DNA of 20,523 nt, from contig VBHI01000313.1 in the NCBI GenBank assembly GCA_005881495.1, positions 1-20,523 of the forward strand, given 5' to 3'. The notes under the pieces are model-generated. The model searched no databases, was not told the origin of the DNA, and saw nothing but the letters and a program-made list of their open reading frames with translations. Shown here piece after piece: positions 14,754-20,523 of the stretch (positions are counted from its first letter, which is position 1; each line of letters begins with the position of its first letter). The stretch is from Chloroflexota bacterium (lineage in GTDB: Bacteria; Chloroflexota; Ktedonobacteria; Ktedonobacterales; Ktedonobacteraceae). Position numbers and translations under genes: made by a program.

Positions 14754-15488
14754 GTGAACGAACAGGAACAAAATAAGACCGTGGTGGTCATTGTGGCCCA
14801 TCCAGATGATGCAGAGTTCGCAGCGGCGGGCACTGTTGCAACCTGGGTAAATGAGGGTTGGGAAGTATACTATGTCATTTGTACTGATGCGTCAGGTGGT
14901 GGTCCCGATGATGCGAGAGACGTGGGGCGGGAGGCGCGTTTGGTGATCTCCAATACACGGAAGAGTGAGCAGCGCGCAGCCTGCGCTATTCTTGGGGTGA
15001 AGGATGTCATCTTTCTTGATTATCCAGATGGCCAGTTGCAACCAAATATAGAACTACGTCGAAGCCTGGTACGTCTTCTTCGGCAGTATAAACCATACCG
15101 CGTCTTGTGCCAGTCGCCTGAGAGAACATGGACGCCGGTCTATGCCATTGGACGCTATCACCCGGACCACCTGGCAGTCGGCGAGGCTGCCATAGCAGCG
15201 ATATACCCTGCATCTCAGAACGGGTGGGATTTTCCCGAATTGCTTAACGAAGGCTTGCACCCCCATAAAGTACGAGAAGTATACTTCTCGGGGGCACCCA
15301 ACCCAAATTATGCCGTCGATATTACCGGAAAGTGGGATTTGAAGCTAGCTGCATTGCGCGCTCATACCAGCCAACTTGCTGAGAGATTTGATGAAATAGA
15401 GCGTATGATCTACACTCGTTCTGCTGAGTGTGGGGCAAAATATGAGATGGCCTTAGCGGAGGAGTTTCATCGCGCTGTGAACCCATAG
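14754..15488 (+). CDS. PIG-L/LmbE-family deacetylase
   Basis: 244 aa from GTG 14754, preceded by aaaaggga about 10 nt upstream. It is a zinc-dependent N-acetyl-glucosamine-type deacetylase by family. The first metal motif is AHPDDAEF (H16, D18, D19), with the usual following GTVATWVNEGWEVYYVICT strand-helix unit. The third zinc ligand motif is RYHPDHLAVG (H136, D138, H139). SEQRAACAILGVKDVIFLDYPDG (as SEQRAACAILG and VKDVIFLDYPDG) is typical of the family. Substrate cannot be decided: relatives act on mycothiol or bacillithiol precursors, GlcNAc-PI, or antibiotics, and no thiol-pathway partner gene is adjacent. No signal peptide, so cytoplasmic. Confidence 0.9.
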   Translation: MNEQEQNKTVVVIVAHPDDAEFAAAGTVATWVNEGWEVYYVICTDASGGGPDDARDVGREARLVISNTRKSEQRAACAILGVKDVIFLDYPDGQLQPNIELRRSLVRLLRQYKPYRVLCQSPERTWTPVYAIGRYHPDHLAVGEAAIAAIYPASQNGWDFPELLNEGLHPHKVREVYFSGAPNPNYAVDITGKWDLKLAALRAHTSQLAERFDEIERMIYTRSAECGAKYEMALAEEFHRAVNP

Positions 15489-15530
15489 GATAGAAGCGTC
15501 CCTTGTTGAACGCGGATGCAGTGAAAATCC

Positions 15531-15566
15531 TTGCATTTGACCAAGCTTTTATGACATACTTATAAA
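15531..15566 (+). promoter_or_regulatory. Candidate sigma70-type promoter for the riboswitch-ribXY transcript
   Basis: Two registers are possible. TTGACC (15537-15542) with TATAAA (15561-15566) has an 18-bp spacer. TTGCAT (15531-15536) with CATACT (15555-15560) also has an 18-bp spacer. The second would start transcription just before the riboswitch P1 helix at 15571; the first would start within it. Position directly upstream of an FMN element supports a promoter here; the exact hexamers are uncertain. Confidence 0.5.
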
Positions 15567-15570
15567 AGAG

Positions 15571-15728
15571 ACCTTCGGGGCAGGGTGTAATTCCCGACCG
15601 GCGGTGAGATGTAAAGTTGATACTTTTTCGTCAAGCCCGCGAGTCAACAGCGAGTCGTTTTTGGCGAGTTGTTTGGCAGATTCGGTGCGAATCCGAAGCC
15701 GACGGTTAAAGTCCGGATGGGAGAAGGT
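15571..15728 (+). ncRNA. FMN riboswitch (RFN element)
   Basis: Contains the conserved RFN blocks in order: ccttcggggcagggtg, ttcccgaccggcggtg, aagcccgcgag, gattcggtgcgaatccg, gaagccgac, and ggatgggagaagg. The P1 helix is closed by accttc (15571-15576) with gaaggt (15723-15728). The variable arm between the second and third blocks carries a short pyrimidine-rich insert. By family it binds FMN and lowers expression of riboflavin synthesis or transport genes when FMN is plentiful. Here it precedes a RibX-like permease at 15903. Confidence 0.97.
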
Positions 15729-15902
15729 TTAGCATACATGCGGATTCTTCATACCTTGCTGCTCACAAGCAACAGGGTCTGTCAGTGTATCCGTTGTGCT
15801 CTTCTAATGTCTCCCTCACAAGCCTCCCCGAGTCAGTTGAATTGATGGGTTCTCTTTGTCTATGGAGATACCTATCAAGAGAGCTATGACTGAGGGAAGT
15901 AA
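15729..15902 (+). promoter_or_regulatory. Riboswitch expression platform; possible Shine-Dalgarno sequestering helix
   Basis: 174 nt without a gene between the RFN element and ribX. tccctca (15812-15818) is an exact complement of tgaggga (15891-15897), which contains the ribX SD (gaggga). This pairing would hide the ribosome site. No hairpin followed by a T-run is present, so translational control looks more likely than termination. A small stem ttgct/agcaa near 15763-15780 is also present. The complementarity is visible; its coupling to FMN binding is inferred. Confidence 0.5.
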
Positions 15903-16775
15903 ATGAGTGTAACAACCTCTACTGAGAAAGGCGTATCTATCGGGATACGCAAGTATGCGCGAAGTGATACAGAGATATCTGTATCCGAAGGCAAACCAGC
16001 GCGCGCAAACGTATTTGCTGTCGCACAGCGAATACTGTCTATTATCCCCCCTCTTACGCTGGGCCTATTCTTGTTGATTGGCTGGTATGTGAGTACAGCT
16101 TTCGGGCATGTGAACAGCCTTGTCCTACCAGCGCCTGGAGATGTCTTAGCCAGTTTAAGCAACGGCTTGAGCTCTGGATTGTTCCTGAGTAATGCGCTGG
16201 TGACAATCCAGGAAAGTTTGTTGGGCTTTCTCCTGGCTTTGGTTGTGGCTTTGCCGCTGGGGTATGGATTAGCAAAATCTCGCTTCATAGCAACTGCTGT
16301 CCACCCTTACCTGGCAGCGGGACAGGCTATACCCGCTATTGTCATTGCACCGTTGCTCGTTCTCTGGTTAGGTCCGGGTTTAGTCCCCGTCATGATTGTG
16401 TGTATGCTGGTGGTGTTTTTCCCAATGGTAATTACTGTTGTACTGGGAGTACAGACCATTGACAAGACTCTCACCGATGCTGCAAGAGTCGAAGGGGCTT
16501 CTGGCTGGCCATTGTTGGTGTCTATAGAGTTCCCCCTGGCATTGCCTGCGATTCTTGCTGCCATATGCACGGGTCTCACACTTTCTATTACAGGCGCGCT
16601 GGTTGGGGAATTTGTCAGTGGAGGGGACCTTGGTCTTGGGGCTCTGGTGCAGATTGCCAAAACCCAGTATAATACGCCGTTCATGTTTGCCACACTGGTC
16701 GTGTTGGGAGCGCTGGCCGCGCTCTATTACGGTGTCAGCTGGTTGCTGGTAAAGCTGGCAGAGGCAATATATTAG
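15903..16775 (+). CDS. ribX: ABC transporter permease, RibX-like (riboflavin uptake)
   Basis: 290 aa, start fixed by SD gaggga (15892-15897) 5 nt upstream. It is a BPD_transp_1 permease of the SsuC/TauC/ThiX group with about six membrane spans (near residues 50-70, 95-122, 130-155, 160-185, 212-240, 260-285). The cytoplasmic EAA loop that contacts the ATPase is DAARVEGASGWPLLVSIEFP, just before the fifth span. The first ~48 residues are polar and cytoplasmic. It is separated from the substrate-binding protein by 63 nt. RibXY-type riboflavin transporters are known in Chloroflexi under FMN riboswitches, and the RFN element immediately upstream is the reason for choosing riboflavin over sulfonate or thiamine-precursor substrates. 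No ATPase gene is adjacent. Confidence 0.85.
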   Translation: MSVTTSTEKGVSIGIRKYARSDTEISVSEGKPARANVFAVAQRILSIIPPLTLGLFLLIGWYVSTAFGHVNSLVLPAPGDVLASLSNGLSSGLFLSNALVTIQESLLGFLLALVVALPLGYGLAKSRFIATAVHPYLAAGQAIPAIVIAPLLVLWLGPGLVPVMIVCMLVVFFPMVITVVLGVQTIDKTLTDAARVEGASGWPLLVSIEFPLALPAILAAICTGLTLSITGALVGEFVSGGDLGLGALVQIAKTQYNTPFMFATLVVLGALAALYYGVSWLLVKLAEAIY

Positions 16776-16838
16776 CCGACTCGGAAGTTCCACGGTACGG
16801 TACGTTACATACTACAGACCTGATAGGAGAATAAAATA

Positions 16839-17849
16839 ATGCACAGACGCCATCGACTATCTTTAGTGTGGCCTTTTTTATCCATGTTGATCCTGCTCGT
16901 TCTTACCACCGCTGCTTGTGGTAGCACTACGACGACGGGTGGCTCTACTTCACCGGCAGCGTTGACGAAAGTATCTATTGGCCTGGGTTATATTCCCGAT
17001 ATCCAGTTCGCGCCATTTTATGTTGCACAGAGTAAGGGATATTATAGGGATGCAGGCCTGGATGTGACATTTCACCATGGTATTGTCAATGATTTGATTG
17101 GTTCGATGGTGCTTGGTCACGACACCTTTGTTTTTGCCAGCGGTGACGAAGAACTGGTGGCGCGAAGTAAGGGGCTAAAAGTTGTCGATGTGGCAACTGT
17201 CTTTCAGAAATACCCTGTCAGCTTGATCGTACCTGCTAACTCCCCAATTCAAACACTTGCCGACCTGAAAGGTCACACAATTGGTGAACCTGGACCTTTT
17301 GGTTCAACCCATGTAGGCCTACTGGCTCTCTTGTATCAAGCGCACCTGACGCCTGGTGATGTGCATATTCAATCAATTGGCTTTACCCAGGTAGCAGCGC
17401 TGATTGGACATCATGTTGACGCGGTGGTTGGTTATTCGAATAATGAGCCGCTGCAATTACAAAAACAGGGCTTTGCTGTGCGTACCTTCGCGGTATCTGA
17501 TTATCAGCCACTCGTTTCCAATGGTATTATTTCCACTGAAGACACGCTGCATAATCAGCCGCAATTGGTGCAACGTTTTGTGCAAGCGACATTAAAGGGA
17601 TTGAAGTATGTCATTGCCAACCCGGCTGACGCGGTGCAAATCAGTAAGAGCTATATTCCTGGGATGGATCCTGCGCGGGCAATGAGCGTTTTAGAAGCGA
17701 CGATTCCGCTCTGGCAAAGCGCCAACGGTCAACCTGGCTATAACGATAAGGCTACCTGGCAAGCAATGGAGCAGTTTCTGGTGACGCAAAACATCATTCC
17801 TTCTGGAGAAGATTTTTCACAGGCGTATACGAATCTCAATGCTTCGTAG
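16839..17849 (+). CDS. ribY: ABC transporter substrate-binding lipoprotein, RibY-like
   Basis: 336 aa NMT1/ThiY-type periplasmic-binding-fold protein. The signal peptide is basic (MHRRHR), then a hydrophobic stretch, then lipobox LTTAAC with C27 the lipidated residue, so it is tethered outside the cytoplasmic membrane. The mature part starts with a Ser/Thr-rich linker, then KVSIGLGYIPDIQFAPFYVA and KGYYRDAGLDVTFHHG, the family opening. Later motifs are LADLKGHTIGEPGPFGSTHVG and DAVVGYSNNEPLQLQKQG, with the Asn/Glu typical of ligand loops. SD taggag at 16821-16826. Transcribed with the permease and ended by the terminator at 17889. Riboflavin as the ligand is inferred from the FMN riboswitch and homology. 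Confidence 0.88.
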   Translation: MHRRHRLSLVWPFLSMLILLVLTTAACGSTTTTGGSTSPAALTKVSIGLGYIPDIQFAPFYVAQSKGYYRDAGLDVTFHHGIVNDLIGSMVLGHDTFVFASGDEELVARSKGLKVVDVATVFQKYPVSLIVPANSPIQTLADLKGHTIGEPGPFGSTHVGLLALLYQAHLTPGDVHIQSIGFTQVAALIGHHVDAVVGYSNNEPLQLQKQGFAVRTFAVSDYQPLVSNGIISTEDTLHNQPQLVQRFVQATLKGLKYVIANPADAVQISKSYIPGMDPARAMSVLEATIPLWQSANGQPGYNDKATWQAMEQFLVTQNIIPSGEDFSQAYTNLNAS

Positions 17850-17888
17850 GCAACTGAGGGTGTGATGGAATGGGGGTAGTCATAGTAG

Positions 17889-17935
17889 AAAAAAGGCAGT
17901 TCGAGATCTTCTTTTCTCGGACTGCCTTTTTTATT
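17889..17935 (+). terminator. Intrinsic terminator of the ribXY transcript
   Basis: Stem 17889-17906 (aaaaaaggcagttcgaga) pairs with 17915-17932 (tctcggactgcctttttt) with one G-U pair, an 8-nt loop and a T-rich 3' end. It is a textbook Rho-independent terminator 40 nt after the ribY stop. The A-run on the 5' side means it could also work on the opposite strand. Confidence 0.95.
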
Positions 17936-17936
17936 G

Positions 17937-17965
17937 TTGACATTTCGCCAATCTACTGCTATCCT
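17937..17965 (+). promoter_or_regulatory. Sigma70-type promoter for the T-box-argC transcript
   Basis: A consensus -35 TTGACA (17937-17942), a 17-bp spacer and -10 TATCCT (17960-17965, 4 of 6 consensus). The predicted start near 17972 is about 20 nt before the T-box stem I. The hexamer quality and position make this the best promoter in the window. Confidence 0.75.
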
Positions 17966-17989
17966 TTATTATAACAACTACATAGCGAG

Positions 17990-18323
17990 TCTGACCCGCG
18001 TTGAGCGAACATAGTATGAGATTGATCTCCAACAGCGATCCGATGTTTGGTGAAAGTTCGGAATGGATGTACCAACTCAGAACCGCGTCGTGAGCGGCTG
18101 GCCGAAGAAAGCCTTATTCCGTAAGGCAAGTAGGATCAGGTGGGTGGTTCCCAGGCAGCAATATAACCAGTAAAGTGGTCACAATCTCTTCGTCACAGAG
18201 TAGTGAAGAAGACAGGGTGCGCTGGAGCAGAATTAGTGACAAGATGGGTGGTACCACGGGAGCAGTTGTAGATGACGCTCTCGTCCCTTCAGTTTCGAAT
18301 TGATGGGGACGAGGGCTTTTTTA
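17990..18323 (+). ncRNA. T-box leader, arginine-type, with terminator, upstream of argC
   Basis: A tRNA-sensing leader. Stem I base is ccgc (17996-17999) with gcgg (18094-18097) and a GA-type kink. The AGTA motif is at 18013-18016. TGAG (18017-18020) pairs with CTCA (18076-18079), and the distal part shows the conserved GCGA ... GGTGAAAG ... GGATG pattern. The specifier loop GAACCGCG (18080-18087) reads CGC (18084-18086) followed by a purine, an arginine codon. A helper hairpin is gcctta/taaggc (18111-18127). The T-box motif gggtggtaccacggg (18246-18260) carries the UGGU bulge (18249-18252) that pairs with an uncharged tRNA 3' end. The terminator stem (18277-18287 with 18306-18316) ends in six Ts. 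Uncharged tRNA-Arg should permit read-through into argC. Confidence 0.95.
18277..18323 (+). terminator. T-box-controlled terminator before argC
   Basis: gctctcgtccc (18277-18287) pairs with gggacgagggc (18306-18316), 11 pairs with one T-G, then TTTTTT (18317-18322). The alternative antiterminator uses the T-box motif at 18246-18260. The terminator is 59 nt upstream of the preferred argC start. Confidence 0.93.
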
Positions 18324-18381
18324 TTGCCCACTTCTCTCCATCACGCTCATTTCTTTTATGCAAGATAGGAGCAGGATGAAC

Positions 18382-19470
18382 ATGATGAAGAAGATCAGCG
18401 TTTCGATTGTGAATGTGACAAGCTATACCGGGCTGGAATTGCTGCGGTTACTTTCACAGCATCCTCATTTTAGCGTGGAGTCGGTGACGGCGCGTAGCGC
18501 TGCTGGTAAGCGGTTGTATGACGTTTTTCCTCAATTCAACGTTGGATTGAAGCAGCACGCTCAAATCTTTCCTGGGTTGGATCCCACCCTCATGATTGCG
18601 GAGGAACCCGCACAAACGGAGCTCGCTTTCGTTTGCTTGCCACATGCCGCGGCGGCTGAGTCGGTTGTAAGCTTATTGGAGCGTGGGACAAAGGTTGTAG
18701 ACCTCTCCGCAGATTTTCGTTTGCACGATGCAGCGACATACGAAGAATGGTATAAGCATACTCATCCCGCACCTGCTTTGTTGGAGACGGCGGTGTATGG
18801 ATTGTGCGAGCGTTATCGTGAACGTATAGAAGGGGCAACACTTATCGCTAATCCCGGTTGCTATGCGACGGCTGCTCTCCTTGGCCTTATGCCAGCAATA
18901 GCTGCAGGTGTGATTACTCATGATATCATCATTGATGCCAAATCGGGGGTTAGCGGAGCCGGTCGAAGCCTGACGCTGGGCACTCATTATGCTGAAACCA
19001 ATGAGAATGTGAGCGCTTACAGCCTTTCTGGACATCGCCACTTACCCGAAATTACCCAGGAGTTGGCGGCAGCGGCGGCAGCGGGCGGACACCCGCTCAA
19101 CCAATCTCTGAGAATTACATTTATACCGCACCTTATACCAATGACGCGCGGTATCTTGGCGACATGTTACGCTGATTTGAAGCGTGATACGAGAGCTACA
19201 GCTATAGGGGTTCGCGCGCTTTATGAAGAGTATTATGCGGAAGAACCGTTTGTGCATGTTGTGGATCACCCACCGCATACCAAGTGGTCGTATGGCAGCA
19301 ATGCCTGTTTTATCTCTCCAACGGTGGATGTTCGCACCGGGCGCCTGGTGGTAATTTCTTGCCTGGATAACCTCGTCAAAGGTGCCGCAGGACAGGCGAT
19401 ACAGAATGCGAATCGGCTTTATGGAGTGCCTGAAACAACTGGATTGCCGCCTGTGTCTCTGTATCCATAG
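18382..19470 (+). CDS. argC: N-acetyl-gamma-glutamyl-phosphate reductase
   Basis: Third step of arginine biosynthesis: NADPH-dependent reduction of N-acetylglutamyl-phosphate to the semialdehyde. 362 aa from ATG 18382; aggag (18367-18371) best fits this start, though ATG 18376 and 18358 are in frame. Catalytic Cys is in NPGCYATAALL (C160). Other family motifs are VCLPHAAAAE (84-93), VVDLSADFRL (105-114), KSGVSGAGR and GSNACFI. The nucleotide-binding turn normally written GxxGYTGxEL reads NVTSYTGLEL (11-20), so the glycines before YTG are replaced. Expression should rise when charged tRNA-Arg is low, through the T-box leader. argB follows after 61 nt. Confidence 0.95.
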   Translation: MMKKISVSIVNVTSYTGLELLRLLSQHPHFSVESVTARSAAGKRLYDVFPQFNVGLKQHAQIFPGLDPTLMIAEEPAQTELAFVCLPHAAAAESVVSLLERGTKVVDLSADFRLHDAATYEEWYKHTHPAPALLETAVYGLCERYRERIEGATLIANPGCYATAALLGLMPAIAAGVITHDIIIDAKSGVSGAGRSLTLGTHYAETNENVSAYSLSGHRHLPEITQELAAAAAAGGHPLNQSLRITFIPHLIPMTRGILATCYADLKRDTRATAIGVRALYEEYYAEEPFVHVVDHPPHTKWSYGSNACFISPTVDVRTGRLVVISCLDNLVKGAAGQAIQNANRLYGVPETTGLPPVSLYP

Positions 19471-19531
19471 AGCGACCGTTTGTTCTTATCGCACCTATTA
19501 GTAAACGATTGAAGAGGGATGATATTCGATT

Positions 19532-20410
19532 ATGGCTATTACATTTTCTTTGACAGCGGAAGGCGACGTGATTAACGATTATCAGCTGATTGTCCAGGTA
19601 TTGGGCGAGGCGTTTCCTTACATCGACTTTTTGAAGGGGAAGACACTGGTGATAAAATTGGGGGGCAGTACTCTGGAGCATCAACGCGGTGTCTTGCAGG
19701 ACATTATCTGGCTACGCGCTTTAGGCGCTAATCCTGTGCTGGTGCATGGCGGCGGGCCATATATCAATAAGTGGCTGGAGAAGCACGGGTTACCCGCTCG
19801 TTTCGAAAACGGTCTCCGTGTCACAGATGCAGCAACACTTGATATTGTGCGTATGGTATTGTTAGGTCAGGTCAACCAGGGCCTGGTGCTGATGACCTCT
19901 GAACTGGGCGGGCGCGCTATTGGCCTCAGTGGAACCGACGGGAGTATGGTCTGCGCACGCGTAGTTGACGAGCGGCTTGGTTTTGTAGGGGAAGTTGAGT
20001 CGGTTGATCCTACACCTGTTCAGACCCTGATTGATCAAGGCTATATTCCGATTGTCGCTCCGCTCGGCCAGGGGCCAGGGGGTAGCTGCTTGAATATAAA
20101 TGCTGATCTGGTAGCAGCCCATTTAGCGGGAGCGCTCAATGCAGAGAAACTGATCTTTCTGAGCAATGTAATAGGTATCTGTCGCAAAGACGGAACGTTG
20201 ATATCAGAACTGGGCGAACGAGAAGCAAAGCAACTGATAGAAGAGGGTGTGATCACTGGAGGTATGATTCCCAAAGTTTCTGCCTGTCTGGATGCCCTAC
20301 TTGCGGTGCCGCGTGTACATATTGTTGATGGTCGAGAACCGCATGTGTTGTTGCGTGAGTTATTGACCGACCAGGGAGCTGGTACGATGATTAGAAGGCA
20401 TGAAGCATGA
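19532..20410 (+). CDS. argB: Acetylglutamate kinase
   Basis: Second step of arginine biosynthesis: phosphorylates N-acetylglutamate, giving the substrate of ArgC. 292 aa, amino-acid-kinase fold. Motifs are LVIKLGGS (39-46, K42 for ATP phosphate), VLVHGGGP (69-76), the N-acetylglutamate loop NGLRVTDA, the VNQGLV stretch, CLNINADLVAAHLAGAL and the late TGGMIPKVSACLDAL ATP-binding segment. The SD (agaggga, about 19512) is 13 nt from the ATG, further than usual, so initiation may be modest. No long N-terminal helix typical of arginine-inhibited hexameric forms is obvious, though ~35 residues precede the core. Likely cotranscribed with argC under the T-box. Confidence 0.95.
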   Translation: MAITFSLTAEGDVINDYQLIVQVLGEAFPYIDFLKGKTLVIKLGGSTLEHQRGVLQDIIWLRALGANPVLVHGGGPYINKWLEKHGLPARFENGLRVTDAATLDIVRMVLLGQVNQGLVLMTSELGGRAIGLSGTDGSMVCARVVDERLGFVGEVESVDPTPVQTLIDQGYIPIVAPLGQGPGGSCLNINADLVAAHLAGALNAEKLIFLSNVIGICRKDGTLISELGEREAKQLIEEGVITGGMIPKVSACLDALLAVPRVHIVDGREPHVLLRELLTDQGAGTMIRRHEA

Positions 20411-20436
20411 GTAGAAGGTAGTTTAAGGTACAGTTT

Positions 20437-20523
20437 ATGAAAAAGCGTGTTGAGCGGTTACGTGGGATGCATGATATCTTACCGGATGAGTATCAGCATC
20501 AGCGCCGGGTTATTGACAGCCTG
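20437..20523 (+). CDS. Histidyl-tRNA synthetase-like protein, N-terminal fragment cut by the window end
   Basis: Only the first 29 codons are present, running off the right edge in frame. The residues RLRGMHDILPDEY form the class II motif found at the start of HisS and of its paralogue HisZ (regulatory subunit of ATP phosphoribosyltransferase). hisS is more likely given the short basic MKKRVE lead, but HisZ cannot be excluded with so little sequence. An SD is not clear (gtagaaggtag is 20 or more nt upstream). It lies 26 nt after argB, so may share the T-box transcript. Confidence 0.85.
   Translation, partial: MKKRVERLRGMHDILPDEYQHQRRVIDSL

Noticed and set aside
14754..15488. Naming the PIG-L gene mshB or bshB
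   Set aside because: The family motifs are clear, but nothing nearby supports mycothiol or bacillithiol synthesis, so only the family is stated.
15884..16288. 134-aa minus-strand frame over ribX
   Set aside because: Antisense to a recognised permease, no SD and no recognisable motif.
18083..18085. CCG (proline) as the T-box specifier
   Set aside because: It would be followed by a pyrimidine and shifts the helix boundaries. CGC one base later is followed by a purine and matches the arginine genes downstream.
1..20523. CRISPR arrays, insertion sequences, tRNA or rRNA genes
   Set aside because: No spaced repeats, transposase-like proteins, or tRNA/rRNA signatures were seen; the inverted repeats found are short intercistronic hairpins.

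Overview
The window carries genes only on the + strand. It looks like a chromosomal segment from a Chloroflexota bacterium, most likely Ktedonobacteria (Thermogemmatispora/Ktedonobacter-like). That placement is inferred from the combination of an actinobacterial-style group 1h [NiFe]-hydrogenase cluster, an FMN-riboswitch-controlled RibXY-type riboflavin transporter, and an arginine T-box in front of argC. No 16S gene or other direct taxonomic marker is present.

Positions 1-14102 are one long hydrogenase locus. It opens inside the large subunit of a group 1h (Hhy-type, atmospheric-H2-oxidising) hydrogenase; the small subunit and the first half of the L1 motif lie off the left edge. Next comes a NifU-domain protein with a four-cysteine Rieske-like C-terminus (HhyE-like). 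Four poorly understood conserved genes follow (DUF5947-like, DUF6084-like, a 354-aa protein and a 113-aa protein), packed with start/stop overlaps. After them come the maturation protease and a 35-aa single-helix membrane peptide (DUF6893-like, not reported by ordinary ORF length cut-offs). The rest is a complete hyp set: hypA, hypB, hypF, hypC, a degenerate SIS protein, an unusual HypC/HupF-like protein, a second, canonical SIS protein, hypD and hypE. Together these encode the enzyme core, a likely Fe-S electron-transfer partner and the whole Ni and Fe(CN)2CO assembly pathway.

Positions 14103-15488 hold an intergenic stretch, a DoxX-family membrane protein and a PIG-L/LmbE-family deacetylase. 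Positions 15489-17935 hold a promoter, a well-conserved FMN (RFN) riboswitch, a RibX-like ABC permease, a RibY-like lipoprotein substrate-binding protein and a strong intrinsic terminator. No ATPase gene is linked.

Positions 17937-20523 hold a sigma70-type promoter, a T-box leader whose specifier reads best as CGC (Arg), its terminator, argC, argB and the first 29 codons of a histidyl-tRNA-synthetase-like gene (hisS or hisZ).

The least understood parts are the conserved accessory block 2683-5383, the 35-aa peptide, the four-Cys Rieske-like domain, the SIS pair flanking an atypical HypC, and several strong intercistronic hairpins that are not terminators.
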